Assembly (NCBI RefSeq): GCF_035917455.1
Contig: NZ_CP109078.1
Span: 1,860,001 to 1,924,000, forward strand
From: Micromonospora sp. NBC_01796
GTDB taxonomy: Bacteria; Actinomycetota; Actinomycetes; Mycobacteriales; Micromonosporaceae
DNA: 64,000 bases
Direction of reading: 5' to 3'
Below are positions 37,245-45,517 of this stretch, one piece after another. Made by a program: the position numbers and the translations under genes. The notes under the pieces were generated by a model, which was given only the letters and a program-made list of their open reading frames with translations, had not been told where the DNA came from and made no database searches. The stretch's first letter is position 1; every line of letters starts with the position of its first letter.

Positions 37245-38255
37245 CTACTCGACCGCGTGCACCACGTCCCGCTCCTCGGCGAAGTGGCAAGCGCTCGGGT
37301 GGCCGGAATGCTCCCGTTGCACCAGCGGTGGATCCTCCTGGGCGCAGATCTCCTGGGCCTTCCAGCACCGGGTACGGAACCGGCAGCCGGACGGCGGGTT
37401 GGCCGGCGACGGCACGTCGCCCTCCAGCACGATCTGGTCCCGGTGACCGCGCAGCGTCGGATCCGGCACCGGCACCGCGGAGAGCAGTGCCTGGGTGTAC
37501 GGGTGGGTCGGCCGCTCGTAGATCTCCTCGTTGTTGCCGATCTCGACGATCTTCCCGAGGTACATCACGGCGACCCGGTCGGCGATGTGCCGGACCACGG
37601 ACAGGTCGTGCGCGATGAACACGTACGACAGGCCCAACTCGTCCTGGAGCTTCTCCAGCAGGTTGATCACCTGAGCCTGGATCGACACGTCCAGCGCCGA
37701 CACCGGCTCGTCACAGATGATGATCTCCGGGTTGAGCGCCAGCGCCCGGGCGATCCCGATCCGCTGCCGCTGCCCACCGGAGAACTGGTGCGGGTACCGG
37801 TTGATGTGGTCCGGGTTGAGCCCGACCAGATCGATGAGCTGGCGCACCCGCTCCTGTCGGTCACCCCGCGGCAGGACATCGGTGTGGATGTCGAACGGCT
37901 CGCCGATGATGTCGCCGACCGTCATCCGAGGGTTCAGCGACGTGTACGGATCCTGCAACACCATCTGGATGTTGCGTCGGGCCTTCCGCATCGCCGGCCC
38001 CTTGAGCCGGGTCATCTCCTCACCCCGGACGTCGATCGTGCCCGAGGTGGGTTTCTCGAGCCCGACCAGCAGTCTCGCCAGGGTCGACTTGCCGCAGCCG
38101 GACTCGCCGACGACGCCGAGGGTCTCCCCACGGCGCAGTTCCAGGTCGACCCCGTCCACCGCGCGAACCGCGCCGACCTGGCTCTGGAACACGATGCCCC
38201 GGGTGATCGGGAAGTGCTTGACCAGCTGCTGGGTACGCAGCACGACCTCACTCAT
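37245..38255 (-). CDS. oppF: Oligopeptide ABC transporter ATPase OppF type (opp2)
   Basis: Cytoplasmic ATPase, 336 residues, last gene of the second importer operon. Walker [15 protein letters not shown], signature [15 protein letters not shown], Walker [14 protein letters not shown] and switch [10 protein letters not shown] are intact, and the C-terminal cysteine domain ([15 protein letters not shown]) is present. By eye it is nearly the same protein as the opp1 OppF through the central 250 residues. It overlaps oppD2 by eight bases. The gene ends before a hairpin shared with chorismate mutase. Confidence 0.95.
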   Translation of the reverse strand: MSEVVLRTQQLVKHFPITRGIVFQSQVGAVRAVDGVDLELRRGETLGVVGESGCGKSTLARLLVGLEKPTSGTIDVRGEEMTRLKGPAMRKARRNIQMVLQDPYTSLNPRMTVGDIIGEPFDIHTDVLPRGDRQERVRQLIDLVGLNPDHINRYPHQFSGGQRQRIGIARALALNPEIIICDEPVSALDVSIQAQVINLLEKLQDELGLSYVFIAHDLSVVRHIADRVAVMYLGKIVEIGNNEEIYERPTHPYTQALLSAVPVPDPTLRGHRDQIVLEGDVPSPANPPSGCRFRTRCWKAQEICAQEDPPLVQREHSGHPSACHFAEERDVVHAVE

Positions 38256-39282
38256 CGCCCAACACGTCCTTCCAGAAGTGGCAACGCGAAGTCCGGTCCC
38301 CGGCCACCTGGTACGCGGGCGGCGGCGGATCGGCCCGGCAGACGTCCTGGGCGTACCCGCACCTCGGGTTGAAGGCGCAGCCCGGCGGGATGTTCATCAG
38401 GTTCGGCGGCAGGCCCTTGATCACGTTGAGCTGCTGGCCCCGGAGGTCCAGCCGCGGGATCGATTCGAGCAGAGCCTTCGTGTACGGGTGCGCCGGGCGG
38501 GCGTAGACGTCGAACACGCCCGCCTCCTCGACCACCTTGCCGGCGTACATGATCGAGATCCGATCGGCGACGTCGGCGACCACCCCCATGTCGTGGGTGA
38601 TCAGGATCAGGCCCATGTTGCGTTCCCGCCGGAGTTCGGCCAACAGGGTCATGATCTGGGCCTGGACCGTGACGTCCAGGGCGGTGGTCGGCTCGTCCGC
38701 GATCAACACCTCGGGGTCGAGTGCGAGTGCCATCGCGATCATCACGCGCTGGCGCATACCGCCGGAGAACTGGTGCGGGTAGTCGTTCACCCGCTGCTTC
38801 GCGGCCGGGATCTTCACCAGGTCGAGCAGTTCGACCGACCGCTGGCGAGCGTCCTTCTTGGACATCCCCCGGTGCACCCGGGACAACTCGTCGAGCTGGA
38901 AGCCCACCGAGAAGACCGGGTTCAGCGCGGAGAGCGCATCCTGAAAGATCATCGCGATCCGGTTCGCGCGTACCTTCCGCCGCTGCTCCTCCGGCAGCTT
39001 CAGCAGGTCGAGCCCCCGGTAGCGGACCTCGCCCTTGGTCACGTACCCGGGCGGGGTGTCCAGGATGCCCATGATCGCCTGAGCGGTCACCGACTTGCCG
39101 CAGCCGGACTCACCGAGGATGGCCAGGGTCTCCCCCGCCTGCAGGGTGAAGTTGGCGCCGTTCACCGCACGCGCCACTCCGTTGGCCGTACGGAACTCCA
39201 CGTGCAGATCGTCGACCCGGAGCAGCGGGGCGGTCTTGTCCAGGCCGGGCAGGACATCGATCTGTGCCTTGATATCGGTCAC
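38248..39282 (-). CDS. oppD: Oligopeptide ABC transporter ATPase OppD type (opp2)
   Basis: ATPase of 344 residues. Walker [19 protein letters not shown], signature [15 protein letters not shown], Walker [14 protein letters not shown] and switch LILITHDMGVVADV are intact. The C-terminal cluster is GCAFNPRCGYAQDVC plus SRCHF. The GTG start (39282) has GGAG nine bases upstream. It overlaps oppF2, and the oppC2 stop is nine bases upstream. It differs from OppD1 mostly in the first 20 residues and the C-terminal domain. Confidence 0.95.
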   Translation of the reverse strand: MTDIKAQIDVLPGLDKTAPLLRVDDLHVEFRTANGVARAVNGANFTLQAGETLAILGESGCGKSVTAQAIMGILDTPPGYVTKGEVRYRGLDLLKLPEEQRRKVRANRIAMIFQDALSALNPVFSVGFQLDELSRVHRGMSKKDARQRSVELLDLVKIPAAKQRVNDYPHQFSGGMRQRVMIAMALALDPEVLIADEPTTALDVTVQAQIMTLLAELRRERNMGLILITHDMGVVADVADRISIMYAGKVVEEAGVFDVYARPAHPYTKALLESIPRLDLRGQQLNVIKGLPPNLMNIPPGCAFNPRCGYAQDVCRADPPPPAYQVAGDRTSRCHFWKDVLGDE

Positions 39283-39291
39283 CGGAATCTC

Positions 39292-40236
39292 CTACCGCAG
39301 CTTCGGGTCGAAAGCGTCGCGGATCGCGTCGCCGAGCATGATGAACGCGAGCACGGTCATCGCCAGGAACGCCGACGGCGCGATCAGTGGGGTCGCGTTC
39401 TCCCGTACCCGCACGGTCGAACTGGAGATGTCGATGCCCCAGGAGATGGCCGGTGCCTTCAGCCCGATGCCGAGGAACGACAGGGTCGCCTCGACCGAGA
39501 TGAAACCGCCGAGCGCGATGGTCAGCACCACCACGAACGGCGCGAGCGCGTTGGGCAGGATGTGCCGGAACATGATCCGGCCGTGCCCGGCACCGAGCAT
39601 CCGGGCGGCGGCCACGTAGTCCTGGTTCTTGGCACTGATCACCGAGGAGCGCATGACCCGGGACGCGGTGGTCCAGCCGAGCACGCCCAGCACGATCACC
39701 ACGGTCCAGATGCCGGTGCCCTGACGGTCGCCGGCGAGGCGCTTGCCGAGCACGATCGCGGCCAGCAGCAGCGGGATGCCCAGCACGATGTCGGTCACCC
39801 GGGACAGGATGGTGTCCACCCAGCCGCCGAAGTAACCCGACGAGAGGCCGACGACCAGCGCGATCGTGCCGGTCAGCAGCATGGCGAAGACGCCGACCTG
39901 GATCGACGCACGAGCACCGTAGATGGTCCGGGCGAACAGGTCGCAACCCTGGAAGTCGTAACCGAACCAGGCCCGCCCGCTGGGCGGGGCGTACTGCCGG
40001 GACAGCGCGCAACTCGCGGGATCCGCCGGGGTGAACAGTTGCGGCACGATCGCCATCACCACGAAGAGCACCACCAGCGTGGCGGCGACCCAGAAGATGG
40101 GGTTACGGCGCAGGTCGCGCCAGGCGTCGCCGGCCAGGCTGCGCGGCTTGTCCGTCTTGGCACCACCGGCCGGTCCGACCGGGGCTGGATTCGCGGCGGG
40201 GGTCTCGGCCGCGGCGATCGATTCGAGATTACTCAT
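39292..40236 (-). CDS. oppC: Oligopeptide ABC transporter permease OppC type (opp2)
   Basis: Membrane permease, 314 residues. The cytoplasmic N-terminus contains RSLAGDAWRDLRRNPIFWVA, identical in pattern to OppC1. The extracellular pair of cysteines (SCALSRQ and FQGCDLF) is conserved with its paralogue. The coupling loop QDYVAAARMLGAGHGRIMFRHILPN and the tail MLGDAIRDAFDPKLR are present. Its start overlaps the oppB2 stop by eight bases. Confidence 0.94.
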   Translation of the reverse strand: MSNLESIAAAETPAANPAPVGPAGGAKTDKPRSLAGDAWRDLRRNPIFWVAATLVVLFVVMAIVPQLFTPADPASCALSRQYAPPSGRAWFGYDFQGCDLFARTIYGARASIQVGVFAMLLTGTIALVVGLSSGYFGGWVDTILSRVTDIVLGIPLLLAAIVLGKRLAGDRQGTGIWTVVIVLGVLGWTTASRVMRSSVISAKNQDYVAAARMLGAGHGRIMFRHILPNALAPFVVVLTIALGGFISVEATLSFLGIGLKAPAISWGIDISSSTVRVRENATPLIAPSAFLAMTVLAFIMLGDAIRDAFDPKLR

Positions 40237-41164
40237 AGCGGATCCTCGGGTCGAGCACGGCGTACATGATGTCGACGATCAGGTTCGCGACCAGGAAGAC
40301 GATGACCAGCAGGCTGACGAAGCCGACAACCAGAGGTCCGTCCTCGGTACGGATACCGCGGAAGAGGTTGAACCCCACGCCGGGGATGTTGAACACGCCT
40401 TCGGTGATGATCGCGCCGCTCATCAGGCCACCGATGTCGATGCCGATGTAGGTGACGACCGGGATCAGCGAGTTGCGGAGCACGTGCACCCCGATCACCC
40501 GACGCGGCGGCAGGCCCTTGGCCCGGGCCGTACGGACGTAGTCGGCGCGCAGGTTCTCCGCCACCGAGGTACGGGTCAGCCGGGAGTAGGTGGCGAGCGA
40601 GAGTGATCCCAACACCAGGCCCGGCAGGATCAGCGCCCACCAGGTCGGGTCACCACCGGCGGTCGGGGGGAACCAGCCGAGCTTGATGCCGAAGAAGTAC
40701 TGGGCCAGCGGGGCCAGCACGATCACCGGCACGGAAATGAGTAGCAGGGTGAGGATCAGCGTGGCATTGTCGAACAGACCGGCGCGGCGGATGCCGGCGA
40801 CCACGCCCGCGGTCACGCCGAACAGGATGGCGAACAGCACGCCGATCAGGGCGAGCCGGATCGTCACCGGCCAGGCCTGGGCGATCATGTCGCCGATCGG
40901 ACGGCCGGTCAGCGAGGTGCCGAAGTCGAGTTGCAGCAGGCCTTTCATGTAGTAGCCGTACTGGACCCAGAAGCCCTCGTTCAGGTGGTAACGCTCGGTG
41001 AGGACCTGGACCTGGGCGGCAGTGACCGGGCGTTCGCCGACCAGGGACTGGATGACCCGCGCCGGGCTGCCCTGGTTGCTGAACATGAGCGCGTATACGA
41101 GCAGGGTGGCCCCGATGAACGTCAGGACCATCTGCAGCAGGCGCCGGACAATGAAACGGAACAT
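40229..41164 (-). CDS. oppB: Oligopeptide ABC transporter permease OppB type (opp2)
   Basis: Membrane permease, 311 residues, six predicted helices, starting MFRFIVRRLLQMVLTFIGA. ATG 41164 is chosen over ATG 41179 because AAGGA lies eight bases upstream of it and the paralogue also starts MFR. Coupling-loop sequence YVRTARAKGLPPRRVIGVHVLRN and the IITEGVFNIPGVG element are intact. It follows the binding-protein gene after a 215-base gap that contains a perfect 13-bp hairpin. Confidence 0.94.
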   Translation of the reverse strand: MFRFIVRRLLQMVLTFIGATLLVYALMFSNQGSPARVIQSLVGERPVTAAQVQVLTERYHLNEGFWVQYGYYMKGLLQLDFGTSLTGRPIGDMIAQAWPVTIRLALIGVLFAILFGVTAGVVAGIRRAGLFDNATLILTLLLISVPVIVLAPLAQYFFGIKLGWFPPTAGGDPTWWALILPGLVLGSLSLATYSRLTRTSVAENLRADYVRTARAKGLPPRRVIGVHVLRNSLIPVVTYIGIDIGGLMSGAIITEGVFNIPGVGFNLFRGIRTEDGPLVVGFVSLLVIVFLVANLIVDIMYAVLDPRIRYE

Positions 41165-41315
41165 GTCTTCGTCCTTCATGGGACAGGCGTCGATGGCTGC
41201 CTTGTGGACAGCGGACCGCAGTGGTGTGGACGCGGCGATGGCGTCACCGCACGGTCATCGGTGACGCCACGGAGGTGGTCCGCAGCGGGCACCACCCAGC
41301 CGCCGGACCACTCGC

Positions 41316-41363
41316 CGGATGGTCCGAGCCACCGAACTTCCCGCAGGTGACTCGGACCATCCG
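41316..41363 (-). terminator. Intercistronic hairpin after the opp2 binding-protein gene
   Basis: Perfect 13-bp stem (41316-41328 with 41351-41363), 22-base loop, in the same relative place as the hairpin of opp1 but with unrelated sequence. Confidence 0.7.
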
Positions 41364-41379
41364 CCGCTCAGCGGTCAGT

Positions 41380-43017
41380 TCAGCTGACGGCTTCGATCTT
41401 CAGCAGGTCGACCCGGTTGAAGAGGTCGATCTCCACGTTCTTGACCTTGTTCGAGTGACCGAACGTGTTCTGCCCGAACCGCAGCGGGATCACCGGCATG
41501 TCCTTGACGAGGATGTCCTCGGCCTGCTGGTACTTCTTGATCGCCTCTTCGAGGCTCGGCGCCGCGGCGCCTTCCTTGACGAGAGCGTCGAAGGCCGGGT
41601 TGCTGTACCCGTAGTAGTTCGACGAACCGTTGGTGCTGTAGAGCGGGCCGAGGTAGTTCTCCATGGACGGGTAGTCCATGACCCAGCCCATGCGGAACAT
41701 GCCGACCGGAGTCTTCGACTCCACCTTGGTCAGCAGGTCGGCGAACTTCGGCTCGGCGGTGCCGACGCACTCGACACCCAGGTTGGTCTTGAGCTGGTTG
41801 CAGGTGGCGTCCACCCACTCCTTGTGCCCACCGTCACCGTTGTACGAGATCTGGAGCTTGGCCGGGCCGCCGGCCGCGGTGTACTCGGCCTTCGCCTTGG
41901 CGGCGTCGAACACGCAGGCCTCGCCACAGGTGTTGTCCCGGTACCCGGCGACAACCGGCGAGACGAACGAGTGGGCCGACTTCTGCGAGTTCTTGAAGAC
42001 CGCCTTGATGATCTCGTCCCGGTCGATCGCCTTCGAGATGGCCTTGCGGACCTCGGGCTTGGCGAACTCGGGCTGGAACGTCGGGAACGCGACGAACTGG
42101 AAGGTCGACGCCGGGGACTGCTTGAACCGGTCGCCGAGGTCCGTCTGGGCGCTCGACAGGTTCTCGGTCGGGATCGTCTTGATCACGTCGAGGTTATCCG
42201 CCTGCAGGTCCGCGTAGGCCGAGGTGAGCTGCTGGTAGATCTTGAAGTTGACGCCGCCGACCTTCGGCTTGGTGCCGGGGAAGGCGTCGTACCGCTCGAC
42301 CTCGATGCCCTGGTCGTGCTGCCACGAACCCTTGAGCTTGAACGGGCCGTTACCGACGATCGCGTCCTCGAAGCCCTCCTTGAGCACGCCCTCGGACTGC
42401 CATGCCGACGCCGGCAGCGGGTAGAACGAGGTGTAGCCCAGGACGGCCTTGAACTCGCTGAACGGGGCGGACAGCTTCACCGTGAAGGTGAGGTCGTCGA
42501 CCTTCGCCAGGCCGCTCAGCTTCTTCGCCTTGGGCTCGGGGGCCTTCTGCGGGCCCTCCTCGCCGTCCGGGTCGGTCGACTGGAGGTCGGCGAAGCCTTC
42601 CACCTTGTCCCAGAAGTAGGAGCCGCCGTTGCCGTTCGGGCCGTAGGCGCCGTGGTTCCAGGCGTTGATGTAGCTGTCGGCGTTGACCTTCTCACCGTTG
42701 TGGAAGGTGTAGCCGTCCTTCAGCTTGATCGTCCACAGGGTGTTGTCCGTCGACGAGATCGACTCGGCGGCGACCTCGAACGGCTTGTTGTCCTTGTCGA
42801 AGTCCACCAGCGGCGAGAAGAGCGCGGACAGGACCTGCGCCCCGCTCGTCTCCGTGGTGTTGGATGGGATCAGGTGCTGCGGCTCAGCGATCTCGATCGA
42901 GACGACCGCGTTGCTGTTCGACGACCCGGACTCTTCCGGGTCGCTGCTGCTGCAACCTGTAGCAATCAGCGCGATGGCGGTCGTAGCGACCGCCACCTTC
43001 AGGGTTTTCCCGCGCAT
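41380..43017 (-). CDS. Oligopeptide ABC transporter substrate-binding lipoprotein (opp2)
   Basis: Family 5 extracellular binding protein, 545 residues, first gene of the second importer. Lipoprotein signal MRGKTLKVAVATTAIALIATGC with lipidated Cys22. The mature sequence (NAVVSIEIAEPQHLIPSNTT, YTFHNGEKVNADSYINAWNH) parallels OppA1 along its whole length without large gaps, so the two arose by duplication. Differences in ligand-lining regions are likely but not resolvable by eye. The ligand is unknown. Upstream at 43072-43132 is a 10-bp inverted repeat that could be an operator or leader hairpin. Confidence 0.94.
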   Translation of the reverse strand: MRGKTLKVAVATTAIALIATGCSSSDPEESGSSNSNAVVSIEIAEPQHLIPSNTTETSGAQVLSALFSPLVDFDKDNKPFEVAAESISSTDNTLWTIKLKDGYTFHNGEKVNADSYINAWNHGAYGPNGNGGSYFWDKVEGFADLQSTDPDGEEGPQKAPEPKAKKLSGLAKVDDLTFTVKLSAPFSEFKAVLGYTSFYPLPASAWQSEGVLKEGFEDAIVGNGPFKLKGSWQHDQGIEVERYDAFPGTKPKVGGVNFKIYQQLTSAYADLQADNLDVIKTIPTENLSSAQTDLGDRFKQSPASTFQFVAFPTFQPEFAKPEVRKAISKAIDRDEIIKAVFKNSQKSAHSFVSPVVAGYRDNTCGEACVFDAAKAKAEYTAAGGPAKLQISYNGDGGHKEWVDATCNQLKTNLGVECVGTAEPKFADLLTKVESKTPVGMFRMGWVMDYPSMENYLGPLYSTNGSSNYYGYSNPAFDALVKEGAAAPSLEEAIKKYQQAEDILVKDMPVIPLRFGQNTFGHSNKVKNVEIDLFNRVDLLKIEAVS

Positions 43018-43347
43018 GGGAGTGCCTCCTCAGGGCGCTCACGAGGGGGTGTGAGGTGCTTGACACTGTGACACCGAACGCCCGTTCCGTGAAGGTGCCG
43101 TTATCAAGCCGTTAGACCGAGAGCGTTCGGTGAATACTCACCAAGATCACCATTTGCCCTGCTAGATCTACCTCAACCGCCGCCGCGCGAGCACAAACAG
43201 CGCCGGCCGGAGGTGCACGCATCCACGAGCTTCGGCCACTCGCTCAGCTCCGGCGCGACCACTGTCGGATGTCAGACGCGTACCGAGGGTGTGGGTCCTA
43301 TCCCGACAGAAGCCCCTGTGGCGGGAGTACCGGTCGGGGCGCGGTCT
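43018..43347. other. 330-base intergenic region upstream of opp2
   Basis: No gene is supported. It contains the opp2 promoter region (minus strand), with an AT-richer part near 43090-43165, and the 3' flank of the response-regulator gene. Confidence 0.55.
43072..43132 (-). promoter_or_regulatory. 10-bp inverted repeat upstream of opp2
   Basis: CACCGAACGC (43072-43081) and GCGTTCGGTG (43123-43132) are perfect complements 41 bases apart, 55 to 115 bases before the binding-protein start. No copy is visible upstream of opp1, so it could give the two operons different control. Confidence 0.5.
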
Positions 43348-44043
43348 TCAGACCAACCGGCGGTCGGCGGCCCAGCGGGAAAGTTCGTAACGGTTGGACA
43401 TCTGGAGCTTGCGCAGGACGTTGGAGACGTGCGTCTCGACCGTCTTGATCGAGATGAACAACTCCTTGGCGATCTCCTTGTAGGCGTACCCGCGGGCGAG
43501 CAACCGGAGCACCTCACGCTCCCGGTTGGTGAGCTGGTCCAGCTCCGGGTCCGCCACCGGCGCGTCCGGCCGGGCGGCGAAGGCGTCCAGCACGAAGCCG
43601 GCCAGCCGGGGACTGAACACCGCGTCCCCGTCGGCCACCCGGCGGATCGCCGAGGTCAACTCGTCCGGCGAGATCGTCTTGGTGACGTACCCCCGGGCAC
43701 CGGCCCGGATCAGGCCGATCACGTCCTCGGCCGCGTCGGACACGCTCAGGGCGAGGAACCGGATCCCGGGATGGGTACGGCGCATCGCGTCCAGCACCGC
43801 CCGGCCCCCACCGTCGGGCATGTGTACGTCGAGCAGCACCACGTCCGGCACGGTCAGCGCGATCCGGTTGACCGCCTCGGCCACCGTGCTCGCCTCACCG
43901 ACCACCTCGACGTGCACACCCAGTTCGGCCCGGACCCCGGCCCGGAACATCGCGTGGTCGTCGACCAGGAAGACCCGCAACCGCCGCTCGGCGGCACCCT
44001 CGGCCGTCCCGCTGCTCCCGGCCGTTCCGCTGTCCTCAGTCAT
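43348..44043 (-). CDS. NarL/LuxR-family response regulator
   Basis: A 231-residue response regulator. After a 20-residue Ser/Gly-rich lead, the receiver domain shows the acidic pair in FLVDDHAMFRAG, the phospho-acceptor in VVLLDVHMPDGGG, the switch Ser in LALSVS and Lys in YVTKTISPDEL. The LuxR helix-turn-helix is LTNREREVLRLLARGYAYKEIAKELFISIKTVETHVSNVLRKL. All phosphorylation residues are intact. The kinase gene lies 30 bases upstream on the same strand, so the two form a two-component system. The partner kinase carries a PspC domain, pointing to envelope-stress sensing. Confidence 0.94.
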   Translation of the reverse strand: MTEDSGTAGSSGTAEGAAERRLRVFLVDDHAMFRAGVRAELGVHVEVVGEASTVAEAVNRIALTVPDVVLLDVHMPDGGGRAVLDAMRRTHPGIRFLALSVSDAAEDVIGLIRAGARGYVTKTISPDELTSAIRRVADGDAVFSPRLAGFVLDAFAARPDAPVADPELDQLTNREREVLRLLARGYAYKEIAKELFISIKTVETHVSNVLRKLQMSNRYELSRWAADRRLV

Positions 44044-44073
44044 GACCTCTCCTCGCTCTGCCCGGCCATGGTG

Positions 44074-45270
44074 CTACCAGGTGCTTCCCGAGCCGGCGCC
44101 GTCCCGGGTGGTCGGCATGATCAGCCGTACCTCGGTGCCGTCGCCCGGCTCGCTGCGGATCTCCGCCTTGCCACCGTGCCGGTCCATCCGCCCGATGATC
44201 GAGCCCCGTACGCCGTGCCGGTGATCTCCCACGGTAGTCGGGTCGAAGCCGGCACCGCGATCGCGGACGAAGACGCTCACCTGCTCCGGCTCCACCTCGG
44301 CGTAGAGCGAGACCGTCTCGACCTTCGCGTGCCGGGCCGCGTTGACCAGGGCCTCCCGGGCCGCGGCGACCAGCGCGGCGATCCGCTCGTCGGTCTCCCG
44401 GTCGCCGACGACAACGGTTTCCACGGTGATCGCGAAGGTGTCCTCGACCTCGGCGGCCACCTGCTCCAGCGCGGCGGCGAACCGCTCCGTCGGCGACCCG
44501 GTGGGCTTGTACAGCCAGTTGCGCAGCGACCGTTCCTGACCCCTGGCCAGGCGCTGGACGGTCTTGACGTCGGCGGCGTTGCGCTGGATCAGGGCGAGGG
44601 TGTGCAGCACCTGGTCGTGCACCATCGCCGCCAGTTCGGCCCGCTCCCGCTCCCGGATCCGCCCCTCACGCTCCGTACGCAACTGGTTGAACATCCGCCA
44701 GAGCACCGGGGCGGCGACCACCCCGACACCGGCCAGCCCGACCAACGCGAAGATCACGCCGTTCGCGACCGCGTCGAAGTTGGCCTGCGGCGTGTAGACC
44801 GCCACCACGCCGACCACCCCGACCGCGACCAGCAGTCCGCCGCCGATGAAGCGCAGTACGAAGGCCCGTCGGTCGCTCTCCTCCAGCACCGCACCCAGCC
44901 AGGGCACGGGCATGGTCTCGCTCCACTGCCGGCGCCGTTCGGGGGTGGACTGGTGCCAGATCACGCCGGCACCCACCGCGATGATCGCGACCAGCCATCC
45001 CGCCGTGCCTGCGACGCCGGTGGAGCCGAACACCATGATCTGGATCACCAGTACGCCGAGCCCGATGGCCACGAACGGCAGCAGTTCCAGGATGTCCCGG
45101 CGCGGCGACACATTGGTCTCGCTGGCGCGTACCGGCACCACCGCCCAGAACGCCGCGTAGAGCAGCAGCCCCAGGCCGCTGAGCCCGAGCAGGACGACGA
45201 AGGCCACCCGTACCCGGACCACCGAGATGCCCAGGTGTTCGGCAACGCCGGTGGCCACGCCGGCCACCAT
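44074..45270 (-). CDS. PspC-domain sensor histidine kinase (5' end uncertain)
   Basis: Sensor kinase of the HisKA_3 class, 398 residues from ATG 45270. Order: PspC domain (VAGVATGVAEHLGISVVRVRVAFVVL), about five membrane segments, dimerisation box LAAMVHDQVLHTLALIQR with the phospho-His, and an ATPase domain with ALVNAARHAKVE (N box) and FVRDRGAGFDP (G1). The PspC consensus actually begins about ten residues earlier: the same frame upstream of 45270 encodes PRLYRARDHR, yet no ATG, GTG or TTG occurs in that frame before a stop near 45456. A GTG at 45398 opens a plausible N-terminus (TIESTADDRIAPTAGMV) in another frame. A frameshift or unusual start is likely. Confidence 0.85.
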   Translation of the reverse strand: MVAGVATGVAEHLGISVVRVRVAFVVLLGLSGLGLLLYAAFWAVVPVRASETNVSPRRDILELLPFVAIGLGVLVIQIMVFGSTGVAGTAGWLVAIIAVGAGVIWHQSTPERRRQWSETMPVPWLGAVLEESDRRAFVLRFIGGGLLVAVGVVGVVAVYTPQANFDAVANGVIFALVGLAGVGVVAAPVLWRMFNQLRTEREGRIRERERAELAAMVHDQVLHTLALIQRNAADVKTVQRLARGQERSLRNWLYKPTGSPTERFAAALEQVAAEVEDTFAITVETVVVGDRETDERIAALVAAAREALVNAARHAKVETVSLYAEVEPEQVSVFVRDRGAGFDPTTVGDHRHGVRGSIIGRMDRHGGKAEIRSEPGDGTEVRLIMPTTRDGAGSGSTW

Positions 45271-45458
45271 GCGGTGGTCGCGGGCGCGGTAGAGGCGGGG
45301 CTCGGTGGCGGCGCTGATCGGTGACTCCCTGGTCGTGCCGGTCGGACCATCCCGGCGGTCGGGGCGATCCGGTCGTCGGCCGTGGACTCGATCGTCACAC
45401 GTTTTCGGGCACCCTGACCACGGGGACGCCCCGGAACATTGCCGCCGGAGATCTCAGG

Positions 45459-45487
45459 GTGGCTTCAGGGTTCGCGCCTGAGGCCAC
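45459..45487 (+). promoter_or_regulatory. Hairpin upstream of the PspC/LiaF-like gene
   Basis: 11-bp stem (45459-45469 with 45477-45487, one G-U) with a 7-base loop, ending 30 bases before the ATG at 45518 in the divergent promoter region. It could be a leader hairpin. Confidence 0.45.
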
Positions 45488-45517
45488 TCGGACCGCCGGA
45501 AGACGAAACTCGTAACC

